A stretch of DNA of 64,000 nucleotides. It comes from an alpha proteobacterium HIMB59 (GTDB lineage Bacteria; Pseudomonadota; Alphaproteobacteria; HIMB59). Under the pieces are notes generated by a model that worked only from the letters and a program-made list of their open reading frames with translations, did no database searches and was not told the DNA's origin. The DNA is taken from the NCBI GenBank assembly GCA_000299115.1, contig CP003801.1, positions 682,001-746,000 of the forward strand, in the 5' to 3' direction. Made by a program: the position numbers and the translations under genes. Below are positions 52,040 through 60,934 of this stretch, piece by piece (the first letter of the stretch is position 1; each line of letters begins with the position of its first letter).

Positions 52040-53284
52040 CTATTGAATTTCAAAAGAAATAGTTACCTTTAGACCGCCATAATTAGATTTTCCAAACTTT
52101 AATTCCCCATTGTTTAACTTAATTAATTTTTGAACAATAGATAATCCTAGTCCGGTTCCTTGATTAAGTTGCTCAGACCCTTTAACAAATGGTCTTACTA
52201 GTTGCTCTTCAGTTAAGTTAGTGCCGGGTCCATCATCTTCAACACTAATTAACCATTTGTCACTTTGAATAGTAGAGCTAAGGTAAATGTTTTCTGCAAA
52301 TTTATTAGCATTATCTAAGATATTTATTAATGCTCTTTTTACTTGGTTTTTTCTGATTAACACTTTTTTTGAGTCATTTCTTAAAATAGAAATTTTTTGA
52401 TAATTATTTGTTATATCTTGAATTAAATTATCAGCGATTGTTTCATCTAAATTCTCATTTTTTTCATTTTTTATAAAATCTAGGTAGTGATTAAGCATGA
52501 TATTCATCTCAGAGATATTTTTAGAAATAGAACTTTTAATCTCCTCATTGTTGAGTTCCTCAATCATAAGATTGATTCTTGTTAAAGGGGTTTTTAAATC
52601 ATGACTTATTCCAGCAAGCATATTTCTTTGATTTTCAAAAGTGCTATTAATATTATTTTGCATATTATTAAAATCGCTAATTAAACCTCTTACCTCTGAG
52701 GAGCCAGTTGGTTTTAAATTTGGAGTATCTACTCCTCGACCAAAACTTTTAGTGATAATTCCTAATCTTTTTAGTGGCTGAATTTGTTTTTTAATAAAAA
52801 AATAGGATATGAGAGATAGAATTATACTTACAGCAATAGTCCATAAAAAAAATCCAGCAACTGTTTTGGTTTCAACTCTTTTTTTTGGAATTAAATAATA
52901 ATAGTCATCATTAAGAGTATTCGAAAAGACGTAGAAATTATCATTTTGACTAGCAGTAAATTGTCCTGGAATTTGCCCCAAACTCTGATTCATTCTCTTT
53001 TTAAATATCCAATTTGATATTGGTTTGACTTCATCTATTTGGATTTGATCAGTTTTAATTATTTGAAGGGTATTGGCAAATTTATCAATTTCCTCATCAT
53101 CTTTATTGAGTTCTAAAATTTTAATTTCATTAGCTATTGATTGGGCACTTCTTTTAAGAACGAGATCCCAGTGAAGTTCAAAAAATATGATTATTCCAAC
53201 TACTTGAACCAAAACAATTGGTAAAGTGATGAGATAAACAGATCTCACCAACAAACTTCCTGAAAAATTACTCCATTTAAACAT
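52040..53284 (-). CDS. EnvZ-like sensor histidine kinase
   Basis: A membrane sensor kinase of 414 residues with two membrane helices (about residues 14-33 and 141-163) flanking a periplasmic loop, a HAMP-like linker, the phospho-acceptor H-box AGISHDLKTPLTRI near 223-236, N-box INILDNANKFA near 317-327, and G-boxes VEDDGPGT and GTGLGLSIVQ near 345-380. It is coupled by overlap with the response regulator upstream. The MarR-OmpR-EnvZ order beside ilvE recalls the alphaproteobacterial petP/petR region; the stimulus is unknown. Confidence 0.92.
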   Translation of the reverse strand: MFKWSNFSGSLLVRSVYLITLPIVLVQVVGIIIFFELHWDLVLKRSAQSIANEIKILELNKDDEEIDKFANTLQIIKTDQIQIDEVKPISNWIFKKRMNQSLGQIPGQFTASQNDNFYVFSNTLNDDYYYLIPKKRVETKTVAGFFLWTIAVSIILSLISYFFIKKQIQPLKRLGIITKSFGRGVDTPNLKPTGSSEVRGLISDFNNMQNNINSTFENQRNMLAGISHDLKTPLTRINLMIEELNNEEIKSSISKNISEMNIMLNHYLDFIKNEKNENLDETIADNLIQDITNNYQKISILRNDSKKVLIRKNQVKRALINILDNANKFAENIYLSSTIQSDKWLISVEDDGPGTNLTEEQLVRPFVKGSEQLNQGTGLGLSIVQKLIKLNNGELKFGKSNYGGLKVTISFEIQ

Positions 53285-53952
53285 TAAAGAAAAATTTTAT
53301 AACCTTTTCCGTGCACTGACCTTATGAGATCCTCCAAATTACATTCTTTTTTTAGTTTTAATCGCAGCCTTGATATTTGCATATCACCACTTCTAGATAA
53401 AAAATCTAAGCCTAACTCAGTATTCAATAAATCACGCGTTAAGTATTGATGGGAATTATTGATTAAAAGTTTTAATATTTTTACTTCATTGCTTGATAAA
53501 TTGACCTTTACACTCTTATGAAGCAGTTGTTCTTTTTTTAAATCAAATTCTGTATTTTCTCCTAAATTAACAACATCTAAAGACTGTTTTTTTGAGATAT
53601 TTTTTTTAATTTTTAATATTAATTCACGTGAGTCAAAGGGTTTGCCAATATAATCATCTGCTCCCAGTTCTAAACCACTAATTCTGTCATCAACATCACT
53701 CAAAGCAGAAAGAAAAATAACAGGCGTGTTGATCCTGTCTTTTATTGAATTCTTATAAAATTCTAATCCTGTGCTATCAGGTAACATCACATCAAGTATA
53801 ATCAGATCAAAAATAAAAAGTTTTACTAATTTTTGCGCCTCATCAATATTGTTTGCCTTGGAAACAATGTAATTATTATTTTTAAGTAATTTCTCAATTA
53901 GTTGTTGGAGACTTTCATCATCTTCTACAAGTAAAATATGCTGATCATTCAT
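53284..53952 (-). CDS. OmpR-family response regulator (PetR-like)
   Basis: A 222-residue two-domain regulator: a receiver with LLVEDDESL near residue 6, phospho-acceptor Asp in LIILDVMLPDSTG near 55, and Lys in GKPFDSREL near 104, then a winged-helix DNA-binding domain with LSSNEVKILKLLINN near 152 and the SRSGDMQISRLRLKL segment near 185-199. A TAATG overlap couples it to the MarR-like gene upstream and to the kinase downstream. It resembles PetR of Rhodobacter, a regulator tied to bc1 expression, but this equivalence is by synteny only. Confidence 0.9.
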   Translation of the reverse strand: MNDQHILLVEDDESLQQLIEKLLKNNNYIVSKANNIDEAQKLVKLFIFDLIILDVMLPDSTGLEFYKNSIKDRINTPVIFLSALSDVDDRISGLELGADDYIGKPFDSRELILKIKKNISKKQSLDVVNLGENTEFDLKKEQLLHKSVKVNLSSNEVKILKLLINNSHQYLTRDLLNTELGLDFLSRSGDMQISRLRLKLKKECNLEDLIRSVHGKGYKIFL

Positions 53953-54368
53953 TACAAAGACTCAATTATATTGATAAATCCTGCCATATTTTTAGGGTCA
54001 GTTTTCTGAAATACTTTAATGACTTTTTCATTTATACGATTAGTTGTTTTTTCTAATAAATCTAAACCTAATGTTGTAATTTCAGTATTCTTGTTATCAT
54101 TTGAGATTATTTTCTTAGTTTGTAAATCTTTGAGAATAAGGTTGAGATTTTGTTTTTTCAAATAAACTTTATTAGCTATTTCTATTTTTTTCTTAAATCC
54201 TTTTTTAATTTCCAAAAGGACAAGTAATTCATTAAAAGTTAAATTATTTAGTTCACAACAAGTCTGGATTTCTCTTTGTAGGTATTTGTAAGATCGATGG
54301 AGTCCTAGAATGATCTCTAAGATATTTTCTTTTTTAAAGTAGAGTGTATCGGCAAAATTTAAATTCAT
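53952..54368 (-). CDS. MarR-family transcriptional regulator (PetP-like)
   Basis: A 138-residue helical protein with a probable winged helix: LTFNELLVLLEIKKGFKKKIEIANKV near residues 43-68 and YLKKQNLNLILKDLQTKKII near 69-88, then a wing and C-terminal dimer helix. Recognition helix residues are lysine-rich. Its place at the head of an OmpR/EnvZ pair and divergent from ilvE is a common alphaproteobacterial layout, in which the MarR gene is PetP-like. Regulator family is probable; target genes unknown. Confidence 0.75.
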   Translation of the reverse strand: MNLNFADTLYFKKENILEIILGLHRSYKYLQREIQTCCELNNLTFNELLVLLEIKKGFKKKIEIANKVYLKKQNLNLILKDLQTKKIISNDNKNTEITTLGLDLLEKTTNRINEKVIKVFQKTDPKNMAGFINIIESL

Positions 54369-54427
54369 ATCTCTAATTCATAATTATATTGTGCAATGAA
54401 ATAAATAATATTACATTATTGCGAATT

Positions 54428-55318
54428 ATGGAAATTATCCCTTTTGATAAAAGAATAGGTTTTATTTGGTATAATGGTGAGTTCGTTGAATGGCAAAATG
54501 CAACCACGCATGTATTAAATCATGGACTTCACTATGCCAGTTGCGTATTTGAGGGGGTTAGAGTTTATGGTGAGAAGATCTATAAACTGGAACAACATAC
54601 TGATCGACTATTCCATTCTGCTGAAAGAATGGGAATGAGAATCCCTTTCACTAAAGAGGAATTAAACAAAGCTCAAGAAGATACAATTAGAAAAATGAAT
54701 ATAAAATATGGTTATATTCGTCCAGTAGTATGGAGGGGCAGTGAAATGATGGCTGTATCTGCTCAAAAAAATAAGATTAATGTGGCTATTGCTACATGGG
54801 AGTGGCCCAGCTACTTTTCTAAAGAGGATCGACTCAAAGGAATTTCTTTGCAATCCGCTATTTGGAAAAGACCTGCACCAGATACAATACCAACTGATGC
54901 AAAGGCTGCCGGACTTTACATGATTTGTACTTTAAGCAAACATGAAGCTGAAAAAAATGGTTATACAGATGCATTAATGCTGGATTACAAAGGAAGAGTG
55001 GCAGAGTCAACAGGATCAAATATTTTCTTTGTAATAGGAGGAGAGATACATACTCCTGTTCCTGATTGTTTTTTAAATGGAATCACTCGACAGACAGTTA
55101 TTGATTTAGCTAAACAGCAGGGGATCAAAGTAGTTGAAAGAGAAATTTATCCTGATGAAATTCAAAAAGCTGATGAGATATTTCTAACTGGTTCTGCTGT
55201 AGAAGTTACACCTGTTGGAAAAATTAATGATCAAACTTTTAAAGTAGGGGATATTACAAGTAAAATTTTAAACCTATACATGAAAGAAGTTGACCCCAAT
55301 TATCAGGAGTCTAACTAA
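54428..55318 (+). CDS. ilvE: Branched-chain-amino-acid aminotransferase
   Basis: IlvE performs the last transamination of valine, leucine and isoleucine synthesis using PLP. I chose the ATG at 54428 (MEIIPFDKRIGFIWYNGE, 296 residues), as the ATG at 54389 adds an unlikely leader. Motifs: HGLHYASCVFEGVR near residues 33-46, KAAGLYM near 158 with the PLP Lys, and ESTGSNIFFV near 194. FLTGSAVEVTPVG near 255 is also conserved. Length is normal. Its last 8 bases overlap the convergent moaE gene. Confidence 0.94.
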   Translation: MEIIPFDKRIGFIWYNGEFVEWQNATTHVLNHGLHYASCVFEGVRVYGEKIYKLEQHTDRLFHSAERMGMRIPFTKEELNKAQEDTIRKMNIKYGYIRPVVWRGSEMMAVSAQKNKINVAIATWEWPSYFSKEDRLKGISLQSAIWKRPAPDTIPTDAKAAGLYMICTLSKHEAEKNGYTDALMLDYKGRVAESTGSNIFFVIGGEIHTPVPDCFLNGITRQTVIDLAKQQGIKVVEREIYPDEIQKADEIFLTGSAVEVTPVGKINDQTFKVGDITSKILNLYMKEVDPNYQESN

Positions 55319-55760
55319 TTATTTGCCCCCAAGATAAGTATTTATCTAAATCTTTTTTTTTCTGATCAACAGGTTTTTTTTCTTTTCCTTTAATATGAAA
55401 CTTCCATAAAGCTACATTCGCTTTTAAAGTATCAATAATATATTCACACGCTTCAATACAATCAGATCTATGAGGAGCTGCGGCTATGACTAAAACTATT
55501 TTCTCTGATATGCGAAGATCTCCAATTCGATGAATGATTGTACAGTCAGACAAATTCCATTTTTTGACAGAGTCTTCTTTAATTTTATTTAATTGATTGT
55601 AAGCTAAGTCCTCATAGCACTCCAAAAAAATACCATCAATATTATCATTTACATCCTGTCTTACAGTTCCTAAGAAAAAACTATATGCACCATTTTTTTG
55701 GGAGTGAATTTTTTTGAACTCTTCCTCAAGGCTAAAACCCTCTTTTGTGATTTTAATCAT
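55311..55760 (-). CDS. moaE: Molybdopterin synthase catalytic subunit MoaE
   Basis: MoaE uses the thiocarboxylate of MoaD to add the dithiolene to precursor Z, making molybdopterin. The 149-residue protein has GAYSFFLGTVRQDVN near residues 24-38, LECYEDLAYNQL near 46-57, HRIGDLRISEKIVLV near 77-91 with the AAPHRSDCIEACEYIID block following, and a Lys-rich catalytic end ALWKFHIKGKEK near 116-127. It follows moaD by a shared base and ends inside ilvE. Confidence 0.93.
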   Translation of the reverse strand: MIKITKEGFSLEEEFKKIHSQKNGAYSFFLGTVRQDVNDNIDGIFLECYEDLAYNQLNKIKEDSVKKWNLSDCTIIHRIGDLRISEKIVLVIAAAPHRSDCIEACEYIIDTLKANVALWKFHIKGKEKKPVDQKKKDLDKYLSWGQIIS

Positions 55761-56014
55761 TATCCTCCTGTTACTGGAGGAAGTAAGGCTATTTCATCCC
55801 CATCATTTAATGAAATATCTTCATTGGTTATTTCTTTTAAATTAAGAAAAAATTTAATACTGCTGTCTTTGAAAATTTCATCAAAAAAAGAATTATGATG
55901 AATTAATTCATTTTTGAGTTTTGAAAATGTCAAATCATCTGAAAATTCAAATATTTCATGGCTTTTTTGAATTTTCACTCTTATCCAAGAGAAATACTTA
56001 ATTGTGACTTTCAA
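55760..56014 (-). CDS. moaD: Molybdopterin synthase sulfur carrier subunit MoaD
   Basis: MoaD is a ubiquitin-fold sulfur carrier whose C-terminal Gly-Gly is converted to a thiocarboxylate. The 84-residue protein ends with ALLPPVTGG, the classical tail, and has DGDEIALLP near residues 72-80. The start is a TTG that overlaps the pgsA stop (TTGA). The neighbours uvrC-pgsA upstream and moaE downstream are conserved alphaproteobacterial order. Confidence 0.92.
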   Translation of the reverse strand: MKVTIKYFSWIRVKIQKSHEIFEFSDDLTFSKLKNELIHHNSFFDEIFKDSSIKFFLNLKEITNEDISLNDGDEIALLPPVTGG

Positions 56015-56565
56015 ATATGTTTTAAACCTTTAACCATGTAATTGTAGCCAGAGAGTAGGGTAATAGTTGCGGCAATCCATAAAGTAATTAAACCAATGTT
56101 CCAAAGCAAATCATTTAATTCAAATCCAAGACTTATAATCAAGATTGATAAACTAACCATTTGAAAAGTTGTTTTATACTTGGCCAGTTTGCTAACGGGC
56201 ATATCTGTATTTAATTTAGCTAAAAATTCTCTAAGTCCTGAAATAGCAATTTCTCTGAGTAAAATAATTATTGCGGGCACAACATGTATGTTTGAGATAA
56301 CGCCTGTATCTACTAATACAACAATCACGGAAGCGATTAAAAGCTTATCTGCTATTGGGTCTAATAGAGTGCCTAGTTTTGATGACTGATTTAAAGTTCT
56401 AGCTAAATATCCATCAAAATAATCTGAAACAGAAGATACTATAAAAAGCAAACCTGCAATTAATACGATGTTAGGGTTTTCTGAAAAAAGTAGGTATAGA
56501 ATTATAGGTATCAGAAAAATTCTGATAAATGTAATGATATTAGGTATCGTATAAATTTTAGCCAT
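56011..56565 (-). CDS. pgsA: CDP-diacylglycerol--glycerol-3-phosphate 3-phosphatidyltransferase
   Basis: PgsA makes phosphatidylglycerophosphate in the inner membrane, feeding phosphatidylglycerol, which Lgt also uses. The 184-residue protein begins with the family-typical IPNIITFIRI near residue 7 and has the CDP-alcohol phosphotransferase motif SDYFDGYLARTLNQSSKLGTLLDPIADK near residues 47-74, containing the D-G-x2-A-R-x8-G-x3-D-x3-D pattern. About four hydrophobic helices follow. It overlaps uvrC by 8 bases. Confidence 0.95.
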   Translation of the reverse strand: MAKIYTIPNIITFIRIFLIPIILYLLFSENPNIVLIAGLLFIVSSVSDYFDGYLARTLNQSSKLGTLLDPIADKLLIASVIVVLVDTGVISNIHVVPAIIILLREIAISGLREFLAKLNTDMPVSKLAKYKTTFQMVSLSILIISLGFELNDLLWNIGLITLWIAATITLLSGYNYMVKGLKHI

Positions 56566-58360
56566 TAACTTTCTCTAATATATCCTTAATATTTTTTGAA
56601 TTTAAACCTTTTATTTGACTTAATTCTTCTTTAGATGCTTGCTTGAGATTTTGAACGTTCCCAAAAAAATTAATTACTCTCATTTTTTTAATTTTTCCAA
56701 TACCAGTGATACCATCAAGGACACTTGTCTTCATTGCGTCAGACATTCGTTTTAAACTATTTTTCTTAGATAAATTATGCGCTTTATCTCGCATTTTTTG
56801 AATAAAGCCTTCTATTTGAGGATTCTCTTTTAAGGATAAATTTTTTTGCTGAAGAGTATGGTACCGATCAAAGCGAAAATCTCTTTTATGACCTTTAGTG
56901 ACCCCTAATAGGAAAATATCCTCTGAAATCCCATATTTCTGGAGAGCTTCCATGCAGATTTTGAGGTAGGGAATTCCGCCATCGATAATTATGACGTCTG
57001 GTATGATTTTATCATCTTTAGAGAATCGAGAGCCAAAAACTTTTCTCATTAAATCTGCATCACCAAATTTTTTTAAATCATAATCTTTAAATTTATAAGT
57101 TCTTGAGTCCTTTATGCTAAAACCATCTGAATTAAAGACTACATAAGAGGCGACTGCATAATTATTGCCAAAAAAGCTATTGTCGTAGGCCTCTATTCTT
57201 TCAATAGGATTTTTGATTTGGAAGCGATTTCTTAATAAATCTAAAATTTCATTATTTGTATTATACTTTTGTTTTTGAAGTAATACTTCTTTGTCGTTCT
57301 TTTTTTTAGTGAGATTAGAAATTTGTCTAATTCCTGGTAATGAGTTATTTTTTAAAAATATTTCAATTTGATAATTTTCTTTCATTATCGATTTAAGCTG
57401 GTCATATCCATTAATTTTTTTTGATAGAATGATTTTTTTTGGTCTAAAACTTTTAATATAGAATTGTATCAAAAGAGAGGAGATGTCTAAATCCTCTTCA
57501 ATTTTTTCCGAAAAATAAATTAAGTTCCCACCTAAATAGCGACCATACCTTACAAATCCAATAAAAATAGAGAGGTAATCTTTGTTGTTAATATGAACAT
57601 AGTCATAGTTTGTATCTTGACTGCTAATTTTTATCTCTTCTCTAATTATATAGTTTAAAGATTGGAGGCTATCCCTCATTTCAGCAGCTTTTTCATAATT
57701 TTGATTTTGACTAAAAACTAACATTTGTTTTTCAAGTTTATTAAAAATTCCTTTTTGGTTTCCTTGAAAAAATTTTAGCGTGTCATTCACTTGTGAGTCA
57801 TACTCTTTTTTTGAAACTCTATTTACACAGGGTGCAGTGCATTGTTTGAGATCAAAGAGTAAGCAGGGTCGTTTTCTATTTTTAAATTCAAGGTCAGTGC
57901 AACTTCTTAATTTGAAAGATTTCTGCAGTATTTTAATAACTTTGTCGGTTTTCAGTGCAGAAGTGAAAGGGCCAAATACTCTATCATCTTTATGAAAATC
58001 ATTCCTAAAGCGAGTTAATCTTGGAAATTGATCGTTTGTAATTTTGATTAACGGAAAGCTTTTGTCGTCTTTAAGTCTAATGTTATATCTTGGTGAAAAC
58101 TTTTTGATTAGTAGCGCTTCTAACAGGAGCGCATTCCTCTCAGACTCTGTTAGTTCAAAATCAATATTGATAGTTTGGGATACCATCTTTTGAAGTCTTC
58201 TAGGGAGTTTGGGTAAATTCCCATAATTAGAGAGTCTTCTTTTAATATTGATAGCTTTTCCAATATAAATGGGGATATCTTTTTTATTTTTAAATAAATA
58301 AACTCCTGAGGATTGTGGGGCTTCTTTAACCCTTTTCTTTACTACCTCTAAACCTAGCAT
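56558..58360 (-). CDS. uvrC: Excinuclease ABC subunit C
   Basis: UvrC makes both incisions in nucleotide excision repair. The 600-residue protein has the N-terminal GIY-YIG nuclease (SGVYLFKNKKDIPIYIGKAINIKRRLSNY near residues 18-46), CTAPCVNRVSKKEY near 175 with paired Cys, a UVR motif (QNYEKAAEMRDSLQSL near 217-232), the RNase H-like C-terminal nuclease with IIDGGIPYLKICMEAL near 461 and ending in helix-hairpin-helix repeats with LDGITGIGKIKKMRVI near 552. Length is normal. It heads the uvrC-pgsA-moaD-moaE group. Confidence 0.96.
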   Translation of the reverse strand: MLGLEVVKKRVKEAPQSSGVYLFKNKKDIPIYIGKAINIKRRLSNYGNLPKLPRRLQKMVSQTINIDFELTESERNALLLEALLIKKFSPRYNIRLKDDKSFPLIKITNDQFPRLTRFRNDFHKDDRVFGPFTSALKTDKVIKILQKSFKLRSCTDLEFKNRKRPCLLFDLKQCTAPCVNRVSKKEYDSQVNDTLKFFQGNQKGIFNKLEKQMLVFSQNQNYEKAAEMRDSLQSLNYIIREEIKISSQDTNYDYVHINNKDYLSIFIGFVRYGRYLGGNLIYFSEKIEEDLDISSLLIQFYIKSFRPKKIILSKKINGYDQLKSIMKENYQIEIFLKNNSLPGIRQISNLTKKKNDKEVLLQKQKYNTNNEILDLLRNRFQIKNPIERIEAYDNSFFGNNYAVASYVVFNSDGFSIKDSRTYKFKDYDLKKFGDADLMRKVFGSRFSKDDKIIPDVIIIDGGIPYLKICMEALQKYGISEDIFLLGVTKGHKRDFRFDRYHTLQQKNLSLKENPQIEGFIQKMRDKAHNLSKKNSLKRMSDAMKTSVLDGITGIGKIKKMRVINFFGNVQNLKQASKEELSQIKGLNSKNIKDILEKVNG

Positions 58361-58377
58361 ATAAATATCTTACTTAA

Positions 58378-58410
58378 CTTGTGGAAATCACAAGATAAAT
58401 CTTGATATCA
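58378..58410. promoter_or_regulatory. Overlapping inverted repeats upstream of ald
   Basis: In the 79-base uvrC-ald gap, CTTGTG-5 bases-CACAAG (58378-58394) overlaps CAAGAT-AA-ATCTTG (58391-58404), and a TGATATCA palindrome follows directly. All arms match perfectly. Such a dense set looks like an operator; ald genes are often controlled by Lrp/AsnC-type regulators, and the lysR gene in the same operon is another candidate. This is inference without motif scoring. Confidence 0.4.
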
Positions 58411-58439
58411 TTTTACATAAAAAAAAATATATTTCTCAT

Positions 58440-59549
58440 ATGCTAATTGGCGTACCCAAAGAAATTAAAAATAATGAATTTAGAATTGGCCTAACACCCA
58501 AAAGCACCCAAGTATTAACTCAACAAAATCATGAAGTTCACGTTGAAAAAAGTGCAGGTTTAGGATCCGGATTTACTGATGAGGACTATCAAAATGCTGG
58601 AGCAAAAATAATTGAGAAATCTCAGGAACTATTTTCAAATTGTGAATTGATTATAAAAGTAAAAGAACCTCAAACTATTGAGACAAAACAGCTTCAGCCA
58701 AATCAAATTCTTTTTACTTACTTACATCTTGCCTCTTCTCAAAAATTAACTCAAGAATTGATCGATAGTAAATGTATTTCAATTGCTTATGAGACTATCA
58801 CTAGCGATACCCAAGGCCTTCCATTACTGACGCCGATGAGCGAGGTGGCTGGTAGATTGTCTATTCAGGCTGGCGCACGTTGTCTTGAAAAAAATCAAGG
58901 AGGGTTAGGAATACTATTAAGTGGATCGAGCTATAGTAATCCTGCTCAAACTCTTATAATTGGAGGTGGTGTTGTCGGTTATAATGCGGCTCTTATTGCT
59001 AACGGTATGCAGTCTAAAATTACAATTTTAGAAAAATCAGAAAAAAGAATTGAAGTTTTAAAGAAAGAATTTCCTAAGGCTGAAATACTTAATATTGATC
59101 AAATAAATTTGGAAACAATTATTTCAAGATTTGATTTGGTTATTGGAGCTGTACTGATACCAGGTTCTCAAGCTCCTAAAATTTTACAAAAGAAACATTT
59201 AGGCTTAATGAAACCCGGGTCTGTGGTAGTGGATGTTGCAATTGATCAAGGGGGTTGTTTTGAGACGAGTAGGGCCACTACACATGAAAATCCAACATAT
59301 ATCGTAGATGATGTTATTCATTATTGTGTAGCTAATATGCCTGGTGCCGTACCAAGGACATCTACGATTTCCTTAAATACCGCAACTCTTCCTTATATTG
59401 AATCTATTGCAAATAATGGTCTGTCTGAATTCCTAAAAAGCTCTAACCACCACCTCAATGGTCTTAATACCTTTAAAGGTCACCTAACTTATAAGCCAGT
59501 GGCAGAGTTATTTGATATCCCTTTTATGGATCCAAAAGATCTTGTTTGA
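58440..59549 (+). CDS. ald: Alanine dehydrogenase
   Basis: Ald interconverts alanine and pyruvate plus ammonia with NAD. The 369-residue protein begins MLIGVPKEIKNNEFRIGLTP, the standard opening, has VKVKEPQ near residue 74, FTYLHLASSQ near 93-102, the nucleotide-binding loop TLIIGGGVVGYNAALIANG near 170-188, DVAIDQGGCFETS near 268-280 and VANMPGAVPRTST near 301-313. Length is normal. It is followed by selO through an overlapping TTGA. Upstream palindromes may regulate it. Confidence 0.96.
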   Translation: MLIGVPKEIKNNEFRIGLTPKSTQVLTQQNHEVHVEKSAGLGSGFTDEDYQNAGAKIIEKSQELFSNCELIIKVKEPQTIETKQLQPNQILFTYLHLASSQKLTQELIDSKCISIAYETITSDTQGLPLLTPMSEVAGRLSIQAGARCLEKNQGGLGILLSGSSYSNPAQTLIIGGGVVGYNAALIANGMQSKITILEKSEKRIEVLKKEFPKAEILNIDQINLETIISRFDLVIGAVLIPGSQAPKILQKKHLGLMKPGSVVVDVAIDQGGCFETSRATTHENPTYIVDDVIHYCVANMPGAVPRTSTISLNTATLPYIESIANNGLSEFLKSSNHHLNGLNTFKGHLTYKPVAELFDIPFMDPKDLV

Positions 59550-60934
59550 GTGATCTGAGCGAATTTAAACTAATTTCACCGTATACTTTTCTTAACGACA
59601 AGTTTTACGACGAAGTGGAACCAGCAAAATTTCCAAAATTTATTACGAGATATCGAAGCCCTCACTTTGAGGAATTTGCAAATCTAAATAATGAGCAATG
59701 GATTAATCTTTTTGGAAAATTCGAAAGTCCCATGCTTCCGAAGATTAAAAATATTGCAATGCGATATCACGGTCATCAATTTCAAGTTTATAATCCAGAT
59801 ATTGGTGATGGAAGAGGTTTTACTATTGCACAATTTTATAAAAATAATGAATTGTATGACTTGGGAACCAAAGGGAGTGGAGTAACACCCTATTCTAGGA
59901 GTGGAGATGGTAGATTAACTTTAAAAGGAGGTGTCAGAGAGGTTTTGTGTTCAAATTATTTAGATGCTCTAGGTGTGAATACCTCTAAATCATTATCATT
60001 AATTGAAACTGGAGAACATTTAAGTCGAAATGATGAGCCATCACCCACTCGTTCTTCTGTATTGGTGCGTGTTTCTCATTCTCATTTAAGAATTGGAACC
60101 TTTCAATATCATGCATTTCACCAAGATACTCAGAGTATAGAATTTTTAACAAATATGATTGGAAAATATTACTTCAATCTCAATGATCAAAATAATCAAC
60201 CCATTAAAATTTTCTCTGAAGCAGTTCAACGATGTGCCACTTTAGCAGCATCCTATAATGTTTATGGTTTTGTCCATGGAGTTCTCAATACTGACAATAT
60301 TAATATTACGGGTGAGAGCTTTGACTATGGTCCATACAGATTTTTAGAAAAATATGAACCTAACAAAACAGCTGCGTATTTTGATCGCTTTGGACTTTAT
60401 CGTTTTTCAAAACAAGCTGATGCAATTTTTTGGAATGTGCAGCAACTAGCTTCAATTTTTACCTTAATGGTCAATAAAGAAATCTTGATAGAAGAACTAA
60501 AAAAATTTGTAGATCTCTATAATCAGGAGGTATTGAGGTTATTTTTTAAAAGACTGATGATTAAGCCAAGTTCAGATTCTACCAAAAACAATGAAATACT
60601 TGAGGCTTTTTATCGAATATTAGGCGACCAAGAATTCTTTTTCGAAGAGGTTTATTATGACTTAAGAGGCGGGTTAGCAAAAATTAAAAATCGAAAAGAT
60701 TTAATTCTAAAATATCAAAAATATCAATTAGAGAAAATCTTTCAAAATCATGATCCTATTAATGAAATTAATTTAAATAATTTAAATCTGATTCCTTATG
60801 AAACCTTGCATTACAATGAAATCGAAAAAATTTGGGAAGCTATAGATAAAAATGATGACTGGTCATTGTTTAATAATAAAATCGATAGTATAAGTAAATT
60901 AAAAGAGGCAAATATCATTAATGGATTGGGATAA
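59546..60934 (+). CDS. selO: SelO/YdiU-family protein adenylyltransferase
   Basis: SelO pseudokinases transfer AMP from ATP to protein hydroxyl groups and are linked to redox homeostasis. The 462-residue protein has YHGHQFQVYNPDIGDGRGF near residues 74-92, LGTKGSGVTPYSRSGDGRLTLKGGVREVL near 107-135, HGVLNTDNINITGESFDYGPYRFLEKY near 244-270 and FSKQADAIFWNVQQLA near 288-303, which match the SelO core. Length is slightly below E. coli SelO. The start is a TTG overlapping the ald stop. The short length means the C-terminal redox Cys of some SelO proteins may be absent. Confidence 0.93.
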   Translation: MSDLSEFKLISPYTFLNDKFYDEVEPAKFPKFITRYRSPHFEEFANLNNEQWINLFGKFESPMLPKIKNIAMRYHGHQFQVYNPDIGDGRGFTIAQFYKNNELYDLGTKGSGVTPYSRSGDGRLTLKGGVREVLCSNYLDALGVNTSKSLSLIETGEHLSRNDEPSPTRSSVLVRVSHSHLRIGTFQYHAFHQDTQSIEFLTNMIGKYYFNLNDQNNQPIKIFSEAVQRCATLAASYNVYGFVHGVLNTDNINITGESFDYGPYRFLEKYEPNKTAAYFDRFGLYRFSKQADAIFWNVQQLASIFTLMVNKEILIEELKKFVDLYNQEVLRLFFKRLMIKPSSDSTKNNEILEAFYRILGDQEFFFEEVYYDLRGGLAKIKNRKDLILKYQKYQLEKIFQNHDPINEINLNNLNLIPYETLHYNEIEKIWEAIDKNDDWSLFNNKIDSISKLKEANIINGLG

